DNA from: Actinomycetes bacterium
Lineage (GTDB): Bacteria > Actinomycetota > Acidimicrobiia > Acidimicrobiales > Palsa-688
Direction: 5' to 3'
Length of the DNA stretch: 8,645 nt
Assembly (NCBI GenBank): GCA_021827225.1
Contig: JAKAXG010000148.1
Coordinates: 1 to 8,645 of the forward strand
Below the pieces are notes generated by a model. The model was not told where the DNA came from. It was given only the letters and a program-made list of their open reading frames with translations, and ran no database searches. A program made the position numbers and the translations under genes. Below, piece after piece: positions 1-6,822 of the stretch; position 1 is the stretch's first letter, and the number at the start of each line of letters is the position of its first letter.

Positions 1-105
1 GAGTTGTCTCACAAGCGACCCCGGCACTGCGGGCCCGCCAGCCGGACCCTGAGGGGGCAAAATAGCATGTAGTACCCCGCCCCACGGGGACCTCGGGGCG
101 GGAGA
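1..105. other. left-edge stretch, no gene assigned
   Basis: No gene can be supported here. The three plus-strand frames are open from the window edge only to stops at about 49-51, 63-65 and 70-72. A gene ending here from the left is therefore possible, but fewer than 24 codons are visible and none are recognisable. The right part holds the hairpin described separately at 76-102. Confidence 0.5.
76..102 (-). terminator. GC-rich hairpin downstream of the Cys-rich gene, possible terminator
   Basis: Arms CCCGCCCC (76-83) and GGGGCGGG (95-102) form a perfect 8-bp stem with an 11-nt loop. It starts 3 bp past the stop codon of the small Cys-rich gene on the minus strand, where a terminator would be expected. 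The nearest T-run on that strand (TTTT, about 59-62) lies more than 10 nt beyond the stem. It is therefore not a canonical intrinsic terminator, and it could instead stabilise the 3' end of the mRNA. Confidence 0.35.
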
Positions 106-309
106 TCAGCCGCAGGCGGCCCCGGTCCGGTGGCGCAGCGGTGGGACCAACCCGGCCCGGCCCAGGAGCCGGATGGCCCGCTCCTCGGCCACGTCGATGA
201 TGATGGCGTCATCGGGTTCCCGCTCGCATATGAAGGTGACGACGCAGCCTTCGCAGGCGGAGGTGGAGCGCATCATGCAGTCGTCGCAGCTGATGGTCAA
301 TGCGTTCAT
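106..309 (-). CDS. small cysteine-rich protein, function unknown (67 aa)
   Basis: The 67-residue protein has two CxxC pairs close to the N-terminus (C8/C11 and C19/C22), then C28 and a C-terminal C66. The order suggests a small zinc-ribbon or iron-sulfur knuckle (residues 8-28). A short acidic and hydrophobic stretch follows, with REPDDAIIID at 30-39, and then a conserved-looking segment RLLGRAGLVPPLRH at 47-60. There is no signal peptide or membrane segment, so it is probably cytosolic. It lies 30 bp downstream of the NYN-nuclease gene on the same strand and is probably co-transcribed with it. No good Shine-Dalgarno precedes the ATG at 309, but no other start is available close by. I recall similar short proteins in high-GC actinobacteria but cannot name a function. 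It could be a partner or metal-binding accessory of the nuclease, which is inference from position only. Confidence 0.75.
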   Translation of the reverse strand: MNALTISCDDCMMRSTSACEGCVVTFICEREPDDAIIIDVAEERAIRLLGRAGLVPPLRHRTGAACG

Positions 310-339
310 GGCGACGATGATTCCAGGGGGGTGTGACGC

Positions 340-1851
340 TTACGGCGGCCCGGGGCCGTCGGGCTGGCGGCCGAGCACACCGAGGAGCTGGTCCACGGAC
401 AGGACGTTGGCGCCGAGGCGGCGCACGTCGTCGCGCACCTTCCGGTCGTTGGTCACCACCACCACCGGGACCTGCGTCGGGAGGGCCCGCACCGCGTCCA
501 CGATCACCTCGTCGGCCTCGACGCTCGAGGCGCTGAAGAAGATCCGCAGCCACGGCCGGGCTACCGGCGGGGCGCCCACCCGGCCCCCCTCGTCGGAGCC
601 GTCGAACACGACGGTCACCGGCCGCTTCACCCGGACGGCCAGCTCGCTCAGCGCAGTCACCAGGCGGTGACGCAGCGCCGGCAGGTCGTCACCGGTCCAC
701 GACGTGAAGGTGACGTTGTAGCCGTCGACCACCAGGTGCACGCCCGGAGCCCTGACCAGGTGGGCCGCCGCCTCCGGGGAATCGTCGAACACCGCCGGCG
801 GCAGGGACAACGGATGCCGTCGCGGCCGCTCCCCCCGCGCCGCGGGCGGACGGCGACCGGTGCCGGGCGGTGGCGTCCCGGCCGGACCGGCGGCCGGTCC
901 CCCCGACCGGTCGTCCCCCCGGCCGGCCCCCGCGACGCCGCCCAGAGCCCACGGAGCTCCGGGAACCACAGGGGCACCGGGAGGCATCGCCGGCGGCCCC
1001 GTCCGGGTACCGGTCTCCCCGGCCAGGAGGCGGGATGCCTCCGCCATGGCGTCACCCATCTCCCGGGCGGCGGCGGCCGCCCGGCCGACGGCCGCGCCGA
1101 CCGATCGGCGCACGCCGTCGACCTCGGCCTGCACCCGGTGCTGATGGGCCTGGAGCGCCGACCGCTCGGCCGCCTCGGCCCGGTTCCGGGCCGCCCGGGT
1201 TTCGTGCAACTCGGCGCGCAGGGCGGCTATGAGGCGCTGCTGCTCGTCGTTGTCCGCCTGCAGGGAGGCGGCCCGCTCCCGGGCCGCCCGGAGCTCACCG
1301 GCGGCTGCCGAGGCCGCGGCCGAGGTGGCGGCGGACACCTCCGCTTCGGACGCAGCCCGCGCCGAACGCAGCTCCCCCTCCAGCCGGGCCACCCGGCGCC
1401 GGGTGGCCTCCAGGTCCGACTCCAGCTCCGCTGACGCGGCCGACGCGGCGCGCGCCCCGGAGCGGGCCCGGGCCAGCTCGCCCTCCAGTTCGGCGATGCG
1501 CTCAGCCGCCGAGCGGGCTTCTTTTTCCTCTTCCTGCTCCTGCTCCCGGGCGGTCCGGGCCGCCTCCACCAGCGCTTCGACCTGCCCGGCCCAACCTTCG
1601 GGGCGCGACAACCACAACCAGCTCAGCCGGCCCAGGCTCCCCTCCTCCGCCCGGGCGCACACGAGCTTGCGGAACTCCTCGTCCTCTTCCAGGACGTGAC
1701 GCATGGTCGCCGGCCAGCTGGCCGGCAGCCGGCGGCTGCGCACCAGGTTGCGCACCCGCCCGGGAAGGGGGCCGGTGGCAGCGGTGGCCACCTCGAGCGC
1801 CAGTTGCAGCGCCGGTCGCAGCTGGGCGAGGGTGGGCTGGCGGCCGGCCAT
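340..1851 (-). CDS. coiled-coil protein with C-terminal NYN (YacP-type) nuclease domain
   Basis: The 503-residue protein has four parts. An N-terminal helical region (about 1-95) contains SWLWLSRPEGW at 77-87. A long Glu/Ala/Arg-rich coiled coil spans about 96-275, a Pro/Gly-rich linker about 280-350, and a NYN domain about 368-495. NYN domains have a PIN-like fold, and the YacP/Rae1 branch acts as a ribonuclease. The expected acidic residues are present: VDGYNV (375-380, D376), VVFDG (414-418, D417), ADEVIVD (446-452, D447) and VTNDR (466-470, D469). The active site therefore looks intact. The reading frame stays open upstream to 2058, but that would overlap the divergent RAM gene. I chose the ATG at 1851 because TACGAT lies 6 nt before it, as in a leaderless promoter. 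The coiled coil may drive oligomerisation. The RNA substrate is not known from the sequence. Confidence 0.88.
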   Translation of the reverse strand: MAGRQPTLAQLRPALQLALEVATAATGPLPGRVRNLVRSRRLPASWPATMRHVLEEDEEFRKLVCARAEEGSLGRLSWLWLSRPEGWAGQVEALVEAARTAREQEQEEEKEARSAAERIAELEGELARARSGARAASAASAELESDLEATRRRVARLEGELRSARAASEAEVSAATSAAASAAAGELRAARERAASLQADNDEQQRLIAALRAELHETRAARNRAEAAERSALQAHQHRVQAEVDGVRRSVGAAVGRAAAAAREMGDAMAEASRLLAGETGTRTGPPAMPPGAPVVPGAPWALGGVAGAGRGDDRSGGPAAGPAGTPPPGTGRRPPAARGERPRRHPLSLPPAVFDDSPEAAAHLVRAPGVHLVVDGYNVTFTSWTGDDLPALRHRLVTALSELAVRVKRPVTVVFDGSDEGGRVGAPPVARPWLRIFFSASSVEADEVIVDAVRALPTQVPVVVVTNDRKVRDDVRRLGANVLSVDQLLGVLGRQPDGPGPP

Positions 1852-1857
1852 GACCGG

Positions 1858-1863
1858 ATCGTA
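1858..1863 (-). promoter_or_regulatory. -10-like hexamer of a probable leaderless promoter (NYN gene)
   Basis: TACGAT on the minus strand fits the actinobacterial TAnnnT -10 pattern. It is followed by 6 nt and then the ATG at 1851, which would place the transcription start at or next to the A of the start codon. No recognisable -35 lies at the right distance. There is no Shine-Dalgarno in front of the ATG, which agrees with a leaderless transcript. Confidence 0.45.
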
Positions 1864-1899
1864 CCGGCCCCATCCGGCCGGACCGCCGGGGGGCCGGGC

Positions 1900-1905
1900 T
1901 ACCGT
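1900..1905 (+). promoter_or_regulatory. -10-like hexamer of a probable leaderless promoter (RAM gene)
   Basis: TACCGT (TAnnnT) is followed by 6 nt and then the ATG at 1912, the same geometry as the divergent NYN gene. A GAGGG at 1906-1910 is only 1 nt from the ATG, too close to act as a normal Shine-Dalgarno. A leaderless start is therefore the simpler reading. Confidence 0.45.
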
Positions 1906-1911
1906 GAGGGC

Positions 1912-2202
1912 ATGGTGCATGCCTTTGTGCTGATCGACGGCGAGCCCGGCCGGGTCGCCGACCTGGCCGTCGAGCTGGCCGAGATCGAGGGCGTGAGCGA
2001 GGTCTACTCCGTCGCCGGCCACGCCGACATCGTGGCGGTGGTCCGCGTCCGCCGCCACGACGAGCTGGCCGACGTGGTGACCCGGCGGATCTCCCGGCTA
2101 CCCGGGATCGTCGACACCAGGACCCTCATAGCCTTCCAGGCGTACAGCCGCCACGACCTCGACGCCATCTGGGATCTGGGAGCCGAGGCCGAGTACGAGT
2201 AG
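1912..2202 (+). CDS. stand-alone Lrp/AsnC ligand-binding (RAM) domain protein
   Basis: The 96-residue protein is almost entirely one RAM domain, the effector-binding, oligomerising half of Lrp/AsnC regulators. The typical opening MVHAFVLI (1-8) leads into a beta-alpha-beta-beta-alpha-beta pattern. The effector-turn region GVSEVYSVAGHADIVAVV spans 27-44, with G36 and D39 at the usual places, followed by the helix HDELADVVTRRI (49-60). No helix-turn-helix is present, so it cannot bind DNA alone in the classical way. Small RAM-only proteins usually form dimers or higher rings and bind amino acids. Homologues begin MVHA/MVQA, which supports the ATG at 1912. The frame is open further upstream to 1696, but that would run into the NYN gene. 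The stop lies 4 bp from the trpD stop, tail-to-tail. The neighbouring trpD makes an amino-acid-related role plausible, but that is inference. Confidence 0.88.
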   Translation: MVHAFVLIDGEPGRVADLAVELAEIEGVSEVYSVAGHADIVAVVRVRRHDELADVVTRRISRLPGIVDTRTLIAFQAYSRHDLDAIWDLGAEAEYE

Positions 2203-2206
2203 GCGC

Positions 2207-3328
2207 TCAGCGGCCCCGGCCGGCCGCCGCCTGCGACACCGACACCAGCCGGTCCAGGCAGGCCGCCGCCCGGCCGTCGTCGAGCACCTCGGCGGCCAGC
2301 GCCACCCCCTCCGCCAGGTCGGCGCAGCGGCCCCCCACCACCAGGCCGGCGGCGGCGTTCAGCACCACGATGTCGCGCTGCGGGCCGGGCTCCCCGGCCA
2401 GCACCCGGCGGGCCAGCCCGGCATTGGCGGCGGCGTCCCCGCCCCGCAGGTCGGCCAGCCGGCCGGTGGCCAGGCCCAACTCCGCCGGGTCCACCTGGCG
2501 CACCTCGAAGCTGCCCCCGCCGGGCGCTCCCGGCTCCCGCCGGAACTCATGGACGGTGGACGGCCCGGTGGTGGAGATCTCGTCCAGGCCGTCGGAGCCG
2601 TGGACGACCAGCACGTGGTCCGCTCCCCCGGCCGCCAGGACCCGCACCATCCTGGGGGCCATGGCCGGGTCGCCGACGCCGACGACCTGGCGCCGCACCC
2701 GGGCCGGGTTGGCCAGGGGCCCCAGGAAGTTGAACGCCGTCGGCACCCCCAGCTCCCGCCTGATGGGGATGGCGTGGCGCATGGCCGGGTGGTAGCGGGG
2801 GGCGAAGCAGAACCCGATGCCGGCCTCGCCGATGCAGCGGGCCACCCCCTCCGGGCCCAGGTCGATCACGACCCCCAGCGCCTCCAGCACGTCGGCCGAC
2901 CCGGCCCTCGACGACGCCGCCCGTCCCCCGTGCTTGCACACCGGCACCCCGGCCGCGGCGACGACGAGGGCGGCGATGGTGGACACGTTGATGGTGCCGC
3001 TGCGGTCGCCGCCGGTCCCGCAGGTGTCGACCAGGCGCCCGGCCAGGTCCGGCCCGACCGGCACCCGCTCCGACGCGGACACCATGGCCGCCACCAGACC
3101 GGTCATCTCCTCGACCGTCTCGCCCTTGCAGCGCAGACCGAAAACGAATGCCGCTATCTGCGCCGGGGTGGCGTTGCCCTCCAGGACCTCGGCCATGGCC
3201 GCCCCGGCCTCGGCCGCGCCCAGGTCGGTGCCGGCGGCCAGGCCGGCGAGAACGCCCGGCCAGCCCCCGAAGGCTTCGATGGTGGGCCGCGGAGGCTGCT
3301 GCGGACCCACCGGGGCACCCCCGGTCAA
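2207..3328 (-). CDS. trpD: anthranilate phosphoribosyltransferase
   Basis: TrpD transfers the phosphoribosyl group of PRPP to anthranilate, the second committed step of tryptophan synthesis, in the cytosol. The helical N-terminal domain (about 20-90) is followed by the PRPP loop CGTGGDRSGTINVST (103-117), the KHGGRAASS motif (132-140), RRELGVPTAFNFLGPLANPA (190-209) and the Mg-binding DE pair (249-250, in GSDGLDEIS). One residue is odd: the family motif is KHGN, whose Asn contacts substrate, but here residue 135 is Gly (codon GGA). The other anthranilate-side Arg residues are kept. The listed start is a TTG at 3328. It has no clear Shine-Dalgarno, and GTG at 3310 (residue 7) is an alternative. 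The 373 residues slightly exceed the usual ~345. No other trp genes are visible, so this is an isolated trpD, an arrangement known in actinobacteria. The upstream gap holds nested inverted repeats that could form its mRNA leader. Confidence 0.93.
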   Translation of the reverse strand: MTGGAPVGPQQPPRPTIEAFGGWPGVLAGLAAGTDLGAAEAGAAMAEVLEGNATPAQIAAFVFGLRCKGETVEEMTGLVAAMVSASERVPVGPDLAGRLVDTCGTGGDRSGTINVSTIAALVVAAAGVPVCKHGGRAASSRAGSADVLEALGVVIDLGPEGVARCIGEAGIGFCFAPRYHPAMRHAIPIRRELGVPTAFNFLGPLANPARVRRQVVGVGDPAMAPRMVRVLAAGGADHVLVVHGSDGLDEISTTGPSTVHEFRREPGAPGGGSFEVRQVDPAELGLATGRLADLRGGDAAANAGLARRVLAGEPGPQRDIVVLNAAAGLVVGGRCADLAEGVALAAEVLDDGRAAACLDRLVSVSQAAAGRGR

Positions 3329-3342
3329 GCGGTCAGCCGCTC

Positions 3343-3482
3343 AGAACGTGTCGCGGAAGTGGTGATCGGGAGGGAGCGGGCGACCGTCCGCCTGCCATCT
3401 TCGTGGTCTTCGCTGCCAGCAGGCGGAAAGCCGAAGCGCCCCCCGCTCTCTCCACGCGAGTCGCGCGACACCGACACGTTCT
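3343..3482 (-). repeat. three nested inverted repeats filling the whiB-trpD gap
   Basis: Three pairs of arms lie one inside another. The outer pair is AGAACGTGTCG at 3343-3353 with its exact complement at 3472-3482 (11 bp). The middle pair is GGAGGGAGCGGG at 3369-3380 with CCCGCTCTCTCC at 3442-3453 (11 of 12 bp). The inner pair is TCCGCCTGC at 3387-3395 with GCAGGCGGA at 3419-3427 (9 bp), closing a 23-nt loop. The element starts on the last base of the whiB stop codon and ends 14 nt before the trpD TTG. As RNA it would be a roughly 140-nt interrupted hairpin. There is no T-run, so it does not look like a simple terminator. It could be a structured leader of trpD, a small RNA, or a palindromic repeat element. 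The pairing is seen directly, but the function is unknown. Confidence 0.6.
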
Positions 3483-3733
3483 CAGGCCGACCGGCGCCGC
3501 CGCCGGATGATCCGCCGCCGTTCCCGTTCGGTCGCGCCGCCCCACACGCCTTCCTTCTCCCGATTGGTCAACGCCCACTCCAGGCAGGCCTGCTGAACCG
3601 GGCACTGCCCGCAGATGGCCTTGGCGTCCTCCGCCTCCTCGTCGGAAACGGGAAAGAAGATGTCAGGGTCGACGCCGCGACAGGCAGCACGCTGCCTCCA
3701 TACCGGGATCTTGGTTTTGGTTGCGTCGCTCAT
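3482..3733 (-). CDS. WhiB-family iron-sulfur transcriptional regulator
   Basis: The 83-residue protein has the full WhiB signature: four cysteines C18, C41, C44 and C50 (one Cys, then CxxC, then C after five residues) to bind a [4Fe-4S] cluster. The turn GVWGG lies at 62-66, and a very basic C-terminal tail (RERRRIIRRRRR, 69-80) contacts DNA. The FFPVS at 26-30 is also typical. WhiB proteins are redox- or nitric-oxide-sensitive partners of the principal sigma factor. I cannot assign this one to a numbered subfamily with confidence. The ATG at 3733 is preceded by a weak purine stretch (GGGATGGA). The upstream 92 bp before the DUF3501 stop must hold its promoter, and TAGACA (3823-3828) with CAGACT (3800-3805), 17 bp apart, is a weak candidate. 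It is probably transcribed separately from the peroxide cluster upstream. Confidence 0.95.
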   Translation of the reverse strand: MSDATKTKIPVWRQRAACRGVDPDIFFPVSDEEAEDAKAICGQCPVQQACLEWALTNREKEGVWGGATERERRRIIRRRRRSA

Positions 3734-3825
3734 GTTCCATCCCGTCCAGACGTCGGATGAGTTCTTCCCCCGGCGCCGATCCGCAAGCGGTACTGCCGTA
3801 GTCTGGCTTAGCCGAATGCGCCTGT

Positions 3826-4467
3826 CTAGCGCAAAAGGTCCTCGAGAAGGGAGGACCTGGTCTCCTCCGGGAGCACGCTGCGCTCCCGGTATTCCGGGTG
3901 GTCGATCGCCACCGCCACCGTCCCCATACGGAACCGCTCGATCTGCCCCGGTGTCAACGAGAACCGCACGAAGTGCACCGCCGCGGTGACCTCCTCCCTG
4001 GTCAGGTTGGCGGCGTGGGCCTCGTCCACCTCGCAGCGGACCACCTCGGCGGGACCCCCGCCGGCCGCAGCCGGCCCGCTGCCGTCGGCGCCCGGGGCCG
4101 GGCCGAGTTGGATGGTTACCGACCGCTCGATGCCCACCAGCCGGGGCAGCCAGTGCTCCATCTCGGCCCGGGACGTCAACTCGATGTACAGGCTGGCCGA
4201 CAGCTCGCCCGGCCCCGGGATCAGGGGGTTGTAGGTGTCGAGCTCGACCTGTATGGCCTCGTCGGAGAGCAACCTCTCGGCCCGGGCCATCTCCTGGATC
4301 TGGAACCGGATGGTGTCGCGGTTCTCGAACAGCAGTGTCACCACCGGCCCGACCCCCACCCTCCGCTTCTTCTTGAGGGCGATGACCCGGGCCCGGAACT
4401 CCTCCCGCTCCCGTTCGTAGGCCCGGGCGTCGGCGATGTCGTCGAGGCTCAGCCAGCCGGGCTTCAC
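3826..4467 (-). CDS. DUF3501 family protein
   Basis: The 213-residue protein matches the DUF3501 family as I know it. An N-terminal LSLDDIADARAYEREREEF (6-24) is followed by RVIALKKKRRVGVGPVVTLL, then ENRDTIRFQIQEM, a segment ELDTYNPLIPGPGELSASL, and a C-terminal VAVAIDHPEY. No cysteine cluster, signal peptide or membrane helix is visible, so it is a soluble protein with no cofactor obvious from sequence. The function of the family is not established. Its genes often sit beside rubrerythrin and GlpC-like iron-sulfur genes, as here. The start is the GTG at 4467, which overlaps the iron-sulfur gene's stop as GTGA and has AGGGAG 7 nt upstream (4475-4480). The two are therefore translationally coupled and very likely act together. 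The same frame is open to 4872, but that part lies inside the iron-sulfur gene. Confidence 0.9.
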   Translation of the reverse strand: MKPGWLSLDDIADARAYEREREEFRARVIALKKKRRVGVGPVVTLLFENRDTIRFQIQEMARAERLLSDEAIQVELDTYNPLIPGPGELSASLYIELTSRAEMEHWLPRLVGIERSVTIQLGPAPGADGSGPAAAGGGPAEVVRCEVDEAHAANLTREEVTAAVHFVRFSLTPGQIERFRMGTVAVAIDHPEYRERSVLPEETRSSLLEDLLR

Positions 4468-5780
4468 CGGCCCGCTCCCTCGGCCGGCTCGGCCGGGATC
4501 CCGTAGGCCCGGGCCAGGAGCTGCAGCGGGTGGACCGGGGTCCTGCCGGTCTCCTGGACGATGGCGGCGTTGGCCAGCTGGCAGTCGCCGGCCACCGCCT
4601 CGGCGTCGGCTTTGAGGATGGCGTCGCGGAGGGGGCCCGCCACCTTGCGGGCCAGGTCGTAGTTCTCGCTGCGCAGCCCCCACGTGCCGTCGATTCCGGA
4701 GCACTTCTGCACCGCCGTCACCTTGGCGCCGGTGAGCTTGATCAGGTCCCGGCTGCGCAGGCCCATGTTCTGCGCCTGCAGGTGGCACGGCACGTGGTAG
4801 GCGACGGTTCCGGGCACCTCCCCGCCGAACTCCCGGTCGAGCTCCGTCTCCTCCCCCTTGTGGAGGCGCCACAGGTACTCGGCGGCGTCGAAGGTGTGCT
4901 CGCTCACCAGCCTGGCGTCGTCGGTGCCCAGGTACTCGACGTAGTCCCGCTTCAGGACGTAGCCGCAGGTCGGCTGGGGCACGACGATGTCACGGCCCTG
5001 GCGGACCGTCCGGGCCAGGGCGGCCACGTTCCTGGCCGCCTGCTTGCGGAACGAGGTGTGGTCCCCGCTGTGCAGCCAGGGCGCCCCGCAGCAGCCCGCC
5101 CCGTCGGTCAGCTCGCAGCTGACCCCGTTGCGCTCGTAGACCTTCACCAGGTCCTGGCCGATGGCCGGGTTCTGGTACTCGACCAGGCAGGTGGCGAACA
5201 CCCCGACCCGGCCCTGCTCGGCCCGGCCCAGCTGCTCCCCGCCGGCCCGGCGGCGGTTCCGGAACCAGGTGGAGAACCGGGTGCGGGCGTAGGGGGGTAG
5301 CACCCGGTCGGCGGCGATGCCGACCACCTTGTCCATGGCCTTGCGCAGCGGCGATCCGGGCCGGGTGAGGACGGCGTTGGCGAGGGGGGCGGCCATGGAG
5401 GCCAGCCGGCCGGTCTGGTCGGTGCGGGCCAGGGCCTGGGTGGTGACCCTCTCCCTCAGGCTCTTGGGCCGGGCCGCCTCCGCCCGCAGCATCAGCCGGG
5501 GGAAGTCCAGCTGCCACTCGTGGGGCGGGATGTAGGGGCACTTCACGTAGCAGAGCTTGCACTGGTAGCACTCGTCCACGACCTGGTCCTGCTCCTGCGG
5601 GGTCAGGGCCGCCACGTCGCCGTCCTTGGCGTCGATCAGGTTGAACATGGTCGGGAACGACGGGCACAGGGACAGGCACAGCCGGCAGCCGTGGCACAGG
5701 TCGTACACCCGGGTCAGCTCCGCCCGCAGGTCGGCCTCGTCGTAGTAGGCCGGGTGGGTCGGGTCGTACGTGACGGTCAC
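4464..5780 (-). CDS. GlpC/HdrD-like (4Fe-4S) and CCG-domain iron-sulfur oxidoreductase
   Basis: The 438-residue protein has an N-terminal ferredoxin-like part with two [4Fe-4S] motifs: C29, C32, C35, C39 and C71, C74, C77, C81. Two cysteine-rich CCG domains follow, with C198, C230-C231 (GAGCCGAPW) and C272 in the first and C332, C360 ([10 protein letters not shown]) and C400 in the second. This is the layout of GlpC and of heterodisulfide-reductase subunits, which pass electrons between a flavoprotein or quinone and a partner. No transmembrane helix is evident, so it is soluble or peripheral. The start is the GTG at 5780, with AAAGGA 8 nt upstream (5789-5794). It sits 84 bp after the rubrerythrin stop and overlaps the DUF3501 start by 4 bp. 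In this context it is a candidate electron donor for the rubrerythrin, which lacks its own rubredoxin domain. That is inference. It is not likely a GlpABC subunit. Confidence 0.9.
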   Translation of the reverse strand: MTVTYDPTHPAYYDEADLRAELTRVYDLCHGCRLCLSLCPSFPTMFNLIDAKDGDVAALTPQEQDQVVDECYQCKLCYVKCPYIPPHEWQLDFPRLMLRAEAARPKSLRERVTTQALARTDQTGRLASMAAPLANAVLTRPGSPLRKAMDKVVGIAADRVLPPYARTRFSTWFRNRRRAGGEQLGRAEQGRVGVFATCLVEYQNPAIGQDLVKVYERNGVSCELTDGAGCCGAPWLHSGDHTSFRKQAARNVAALARTVRQGRDIVVPQPTCGYVLKRDYVEYLGTDDARLVSEHTFDAAEYLWRLHKGEETELDREFGGEVPGTVAYHVPCHLQAQNMGLRSRDLIKLTGAKVTAVQKCSGIDGTWGLRSENYDLARKVAGPLRDAILKADAEAVAGDCQLANAAIVQETGRTPVHPLQLLARAYGIPAEPAEGAGR

Positions 5781-5800
5781 TAGGGGGATCCTTTCGGGGG

Positions 5801-5831
5801 AAAAAAGGGGGGCCCGTGGCGCGGGCCCCCC
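5801..5831 (-). terminator. strong intrinsic terminator after the rubrerythrin gene
   Basis: On the minus strand a perfect 10-bp all-GC stem (arms 5822-5831 and 5807-5816, 5-nt loop 5817-5821) is followed at once by six T (5806-5801). It lies 33 bp past the rubrerythrin stop codon. The last T is only 20 nt before the GTG of the iron-sulfur gene, leaving no space for a promoter between them. The hairpin therefore sets rubrerythrin expression apart from, and lowers, the two downstream genes. Confidence 0.88.
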
Positions 5832-5864
5832 TTCAGCACTGCTACCGCTGTGGCGACAGGGGGA

Positions 5865-6283
<419 letters not shown>

Positions 6284-6284
<1 letters not shown>

Positions 6285-6784
6285 CAGTTCGCTCCTTCTG
6301 CTTTCTTCTCTGATTGGTTGTTGGGATCTGTCGGCGGGCCGGCATGGGGACCGGGCCCGCCTTCGGCCACGGCCTGGCAGTCCTCGCAGATTCCCCGGAA
6401 GACCACCTCGGCCGGGCCCACCGCGAAGCCCCGGCCGGCGCCGGGAGGGAGGGAGAGGGCGCTGAAGTCGGCGTAGATGTCCCTCACCTTCCCGCAGCGG
6501 GTGCAGACGATGTGGTGGTGGAGGTCGGTGTTGGGGTCGAACCGGCTGGATCCGGTGCCGAGGTCCAACTGCAGCATCTCGCCCATCTCCGCCAGGTCGT
6601 TCAGCGTCTGGTAGACCGTGCGCAGCGACATGGTCGGCATCCGGGTCCGGGCCTCGGCGTAGACCCAGTCGGCGGTCGGGTGGTGCTCGGCCCCCCAGAC
6701 GACCTCGAAGATGCACTCCCTCTGGGGTGTCACCTTGAGTCCCCGTTCCCGGAAGATCCGCACCATCTCCTGCGGCGGCCGCAT
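6284..6784 (-). CDS. perR: Fur-family regulator of PerR type
   Basis: The 166-residue Fur-family repressor has a winged helix in the N-terminal half (recognition region [17 protein letters not shown], 53-69) and a C-terminal dimerisation domain. Two CxxC pairs, C94/C97 and C133/C136, form the structural zinc site. The regulatory site lines up with PerR: H35 (HHPTAD), D83 (SRFD), H89 and H91 (DLHHHIVC) and D102 (GKVRD). Iron sensors of the Fur type normally have Glu at the D83 place, so peroxide sensing by oxidation of the site histidines is likely. The last ~25 residues are polar and disordered, and their codons also carry the rubrerythrin ribosome-binding site. I chose the ATG at 6784 because TAGTGT sits 8 nt before it and a GTG at 6796 would overlap that hexamer. 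The GTG remains possible (170 aa). The palindrome upstream suggests autorepression. Confidence 0.88.
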
Positions 6785-6792
6785 GTCTGCAA

Positions 6793-6822
6793 ACACTAGT
6801 ACCTAACAATCGTTGTTGACAA
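6793..6822 (-). promoter_or_regulatory. predicted perR-rubrerythrin promoter
   Basis: On the minus strand TTGTCA (6822-6817, -35) and TAGTGT (6798-6793, -10) are separated by 18 bp. The expected transcription start falls about 6784-6787, at or just before the ATG at 6784, giving a leaderless or nearly leaderless mRNA. This would drive perR and the overlapping rubrerythrin gene. Confidence 0.5.

Noticed and set aside
1852..2058. N-terminal extension of the NYN gene
   Set aside because: The frame is open, but it would overlap the well-supported RAM gene and adds low-complexity residues with no family match.
3436..3445. Run of six C resembling the actinobacterial 6C RNA
   Set aside because: Only one C6 run is present and there is no pair of C-loop hairpins. 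The run sits beside a stem arm of the nested repeat.
2549..3760. 403-codon plus-strand frame across trpD and whiB
   Set aside because: It is antisense to two clear genes, has His/Arg/Gly-rich composition and no recognisable domain.
4468..4872. N-terminal extension of DUF3501
   Set aside because: It lies wholly inside the iron-sulfur gene in another frame and reads as Gly/Arg/Pro-rich shadow sequence. The GTG at 4467 has a ribosome-binding site.
6816..6821. Perfect TTGACA as the -35 of glpD on the plus strand
   Set aside because: No -10-like hexamer lies 16-19 bp downstream, and the better TAGCTT is about 39 bp away. The match is a by-product of the palindrome.
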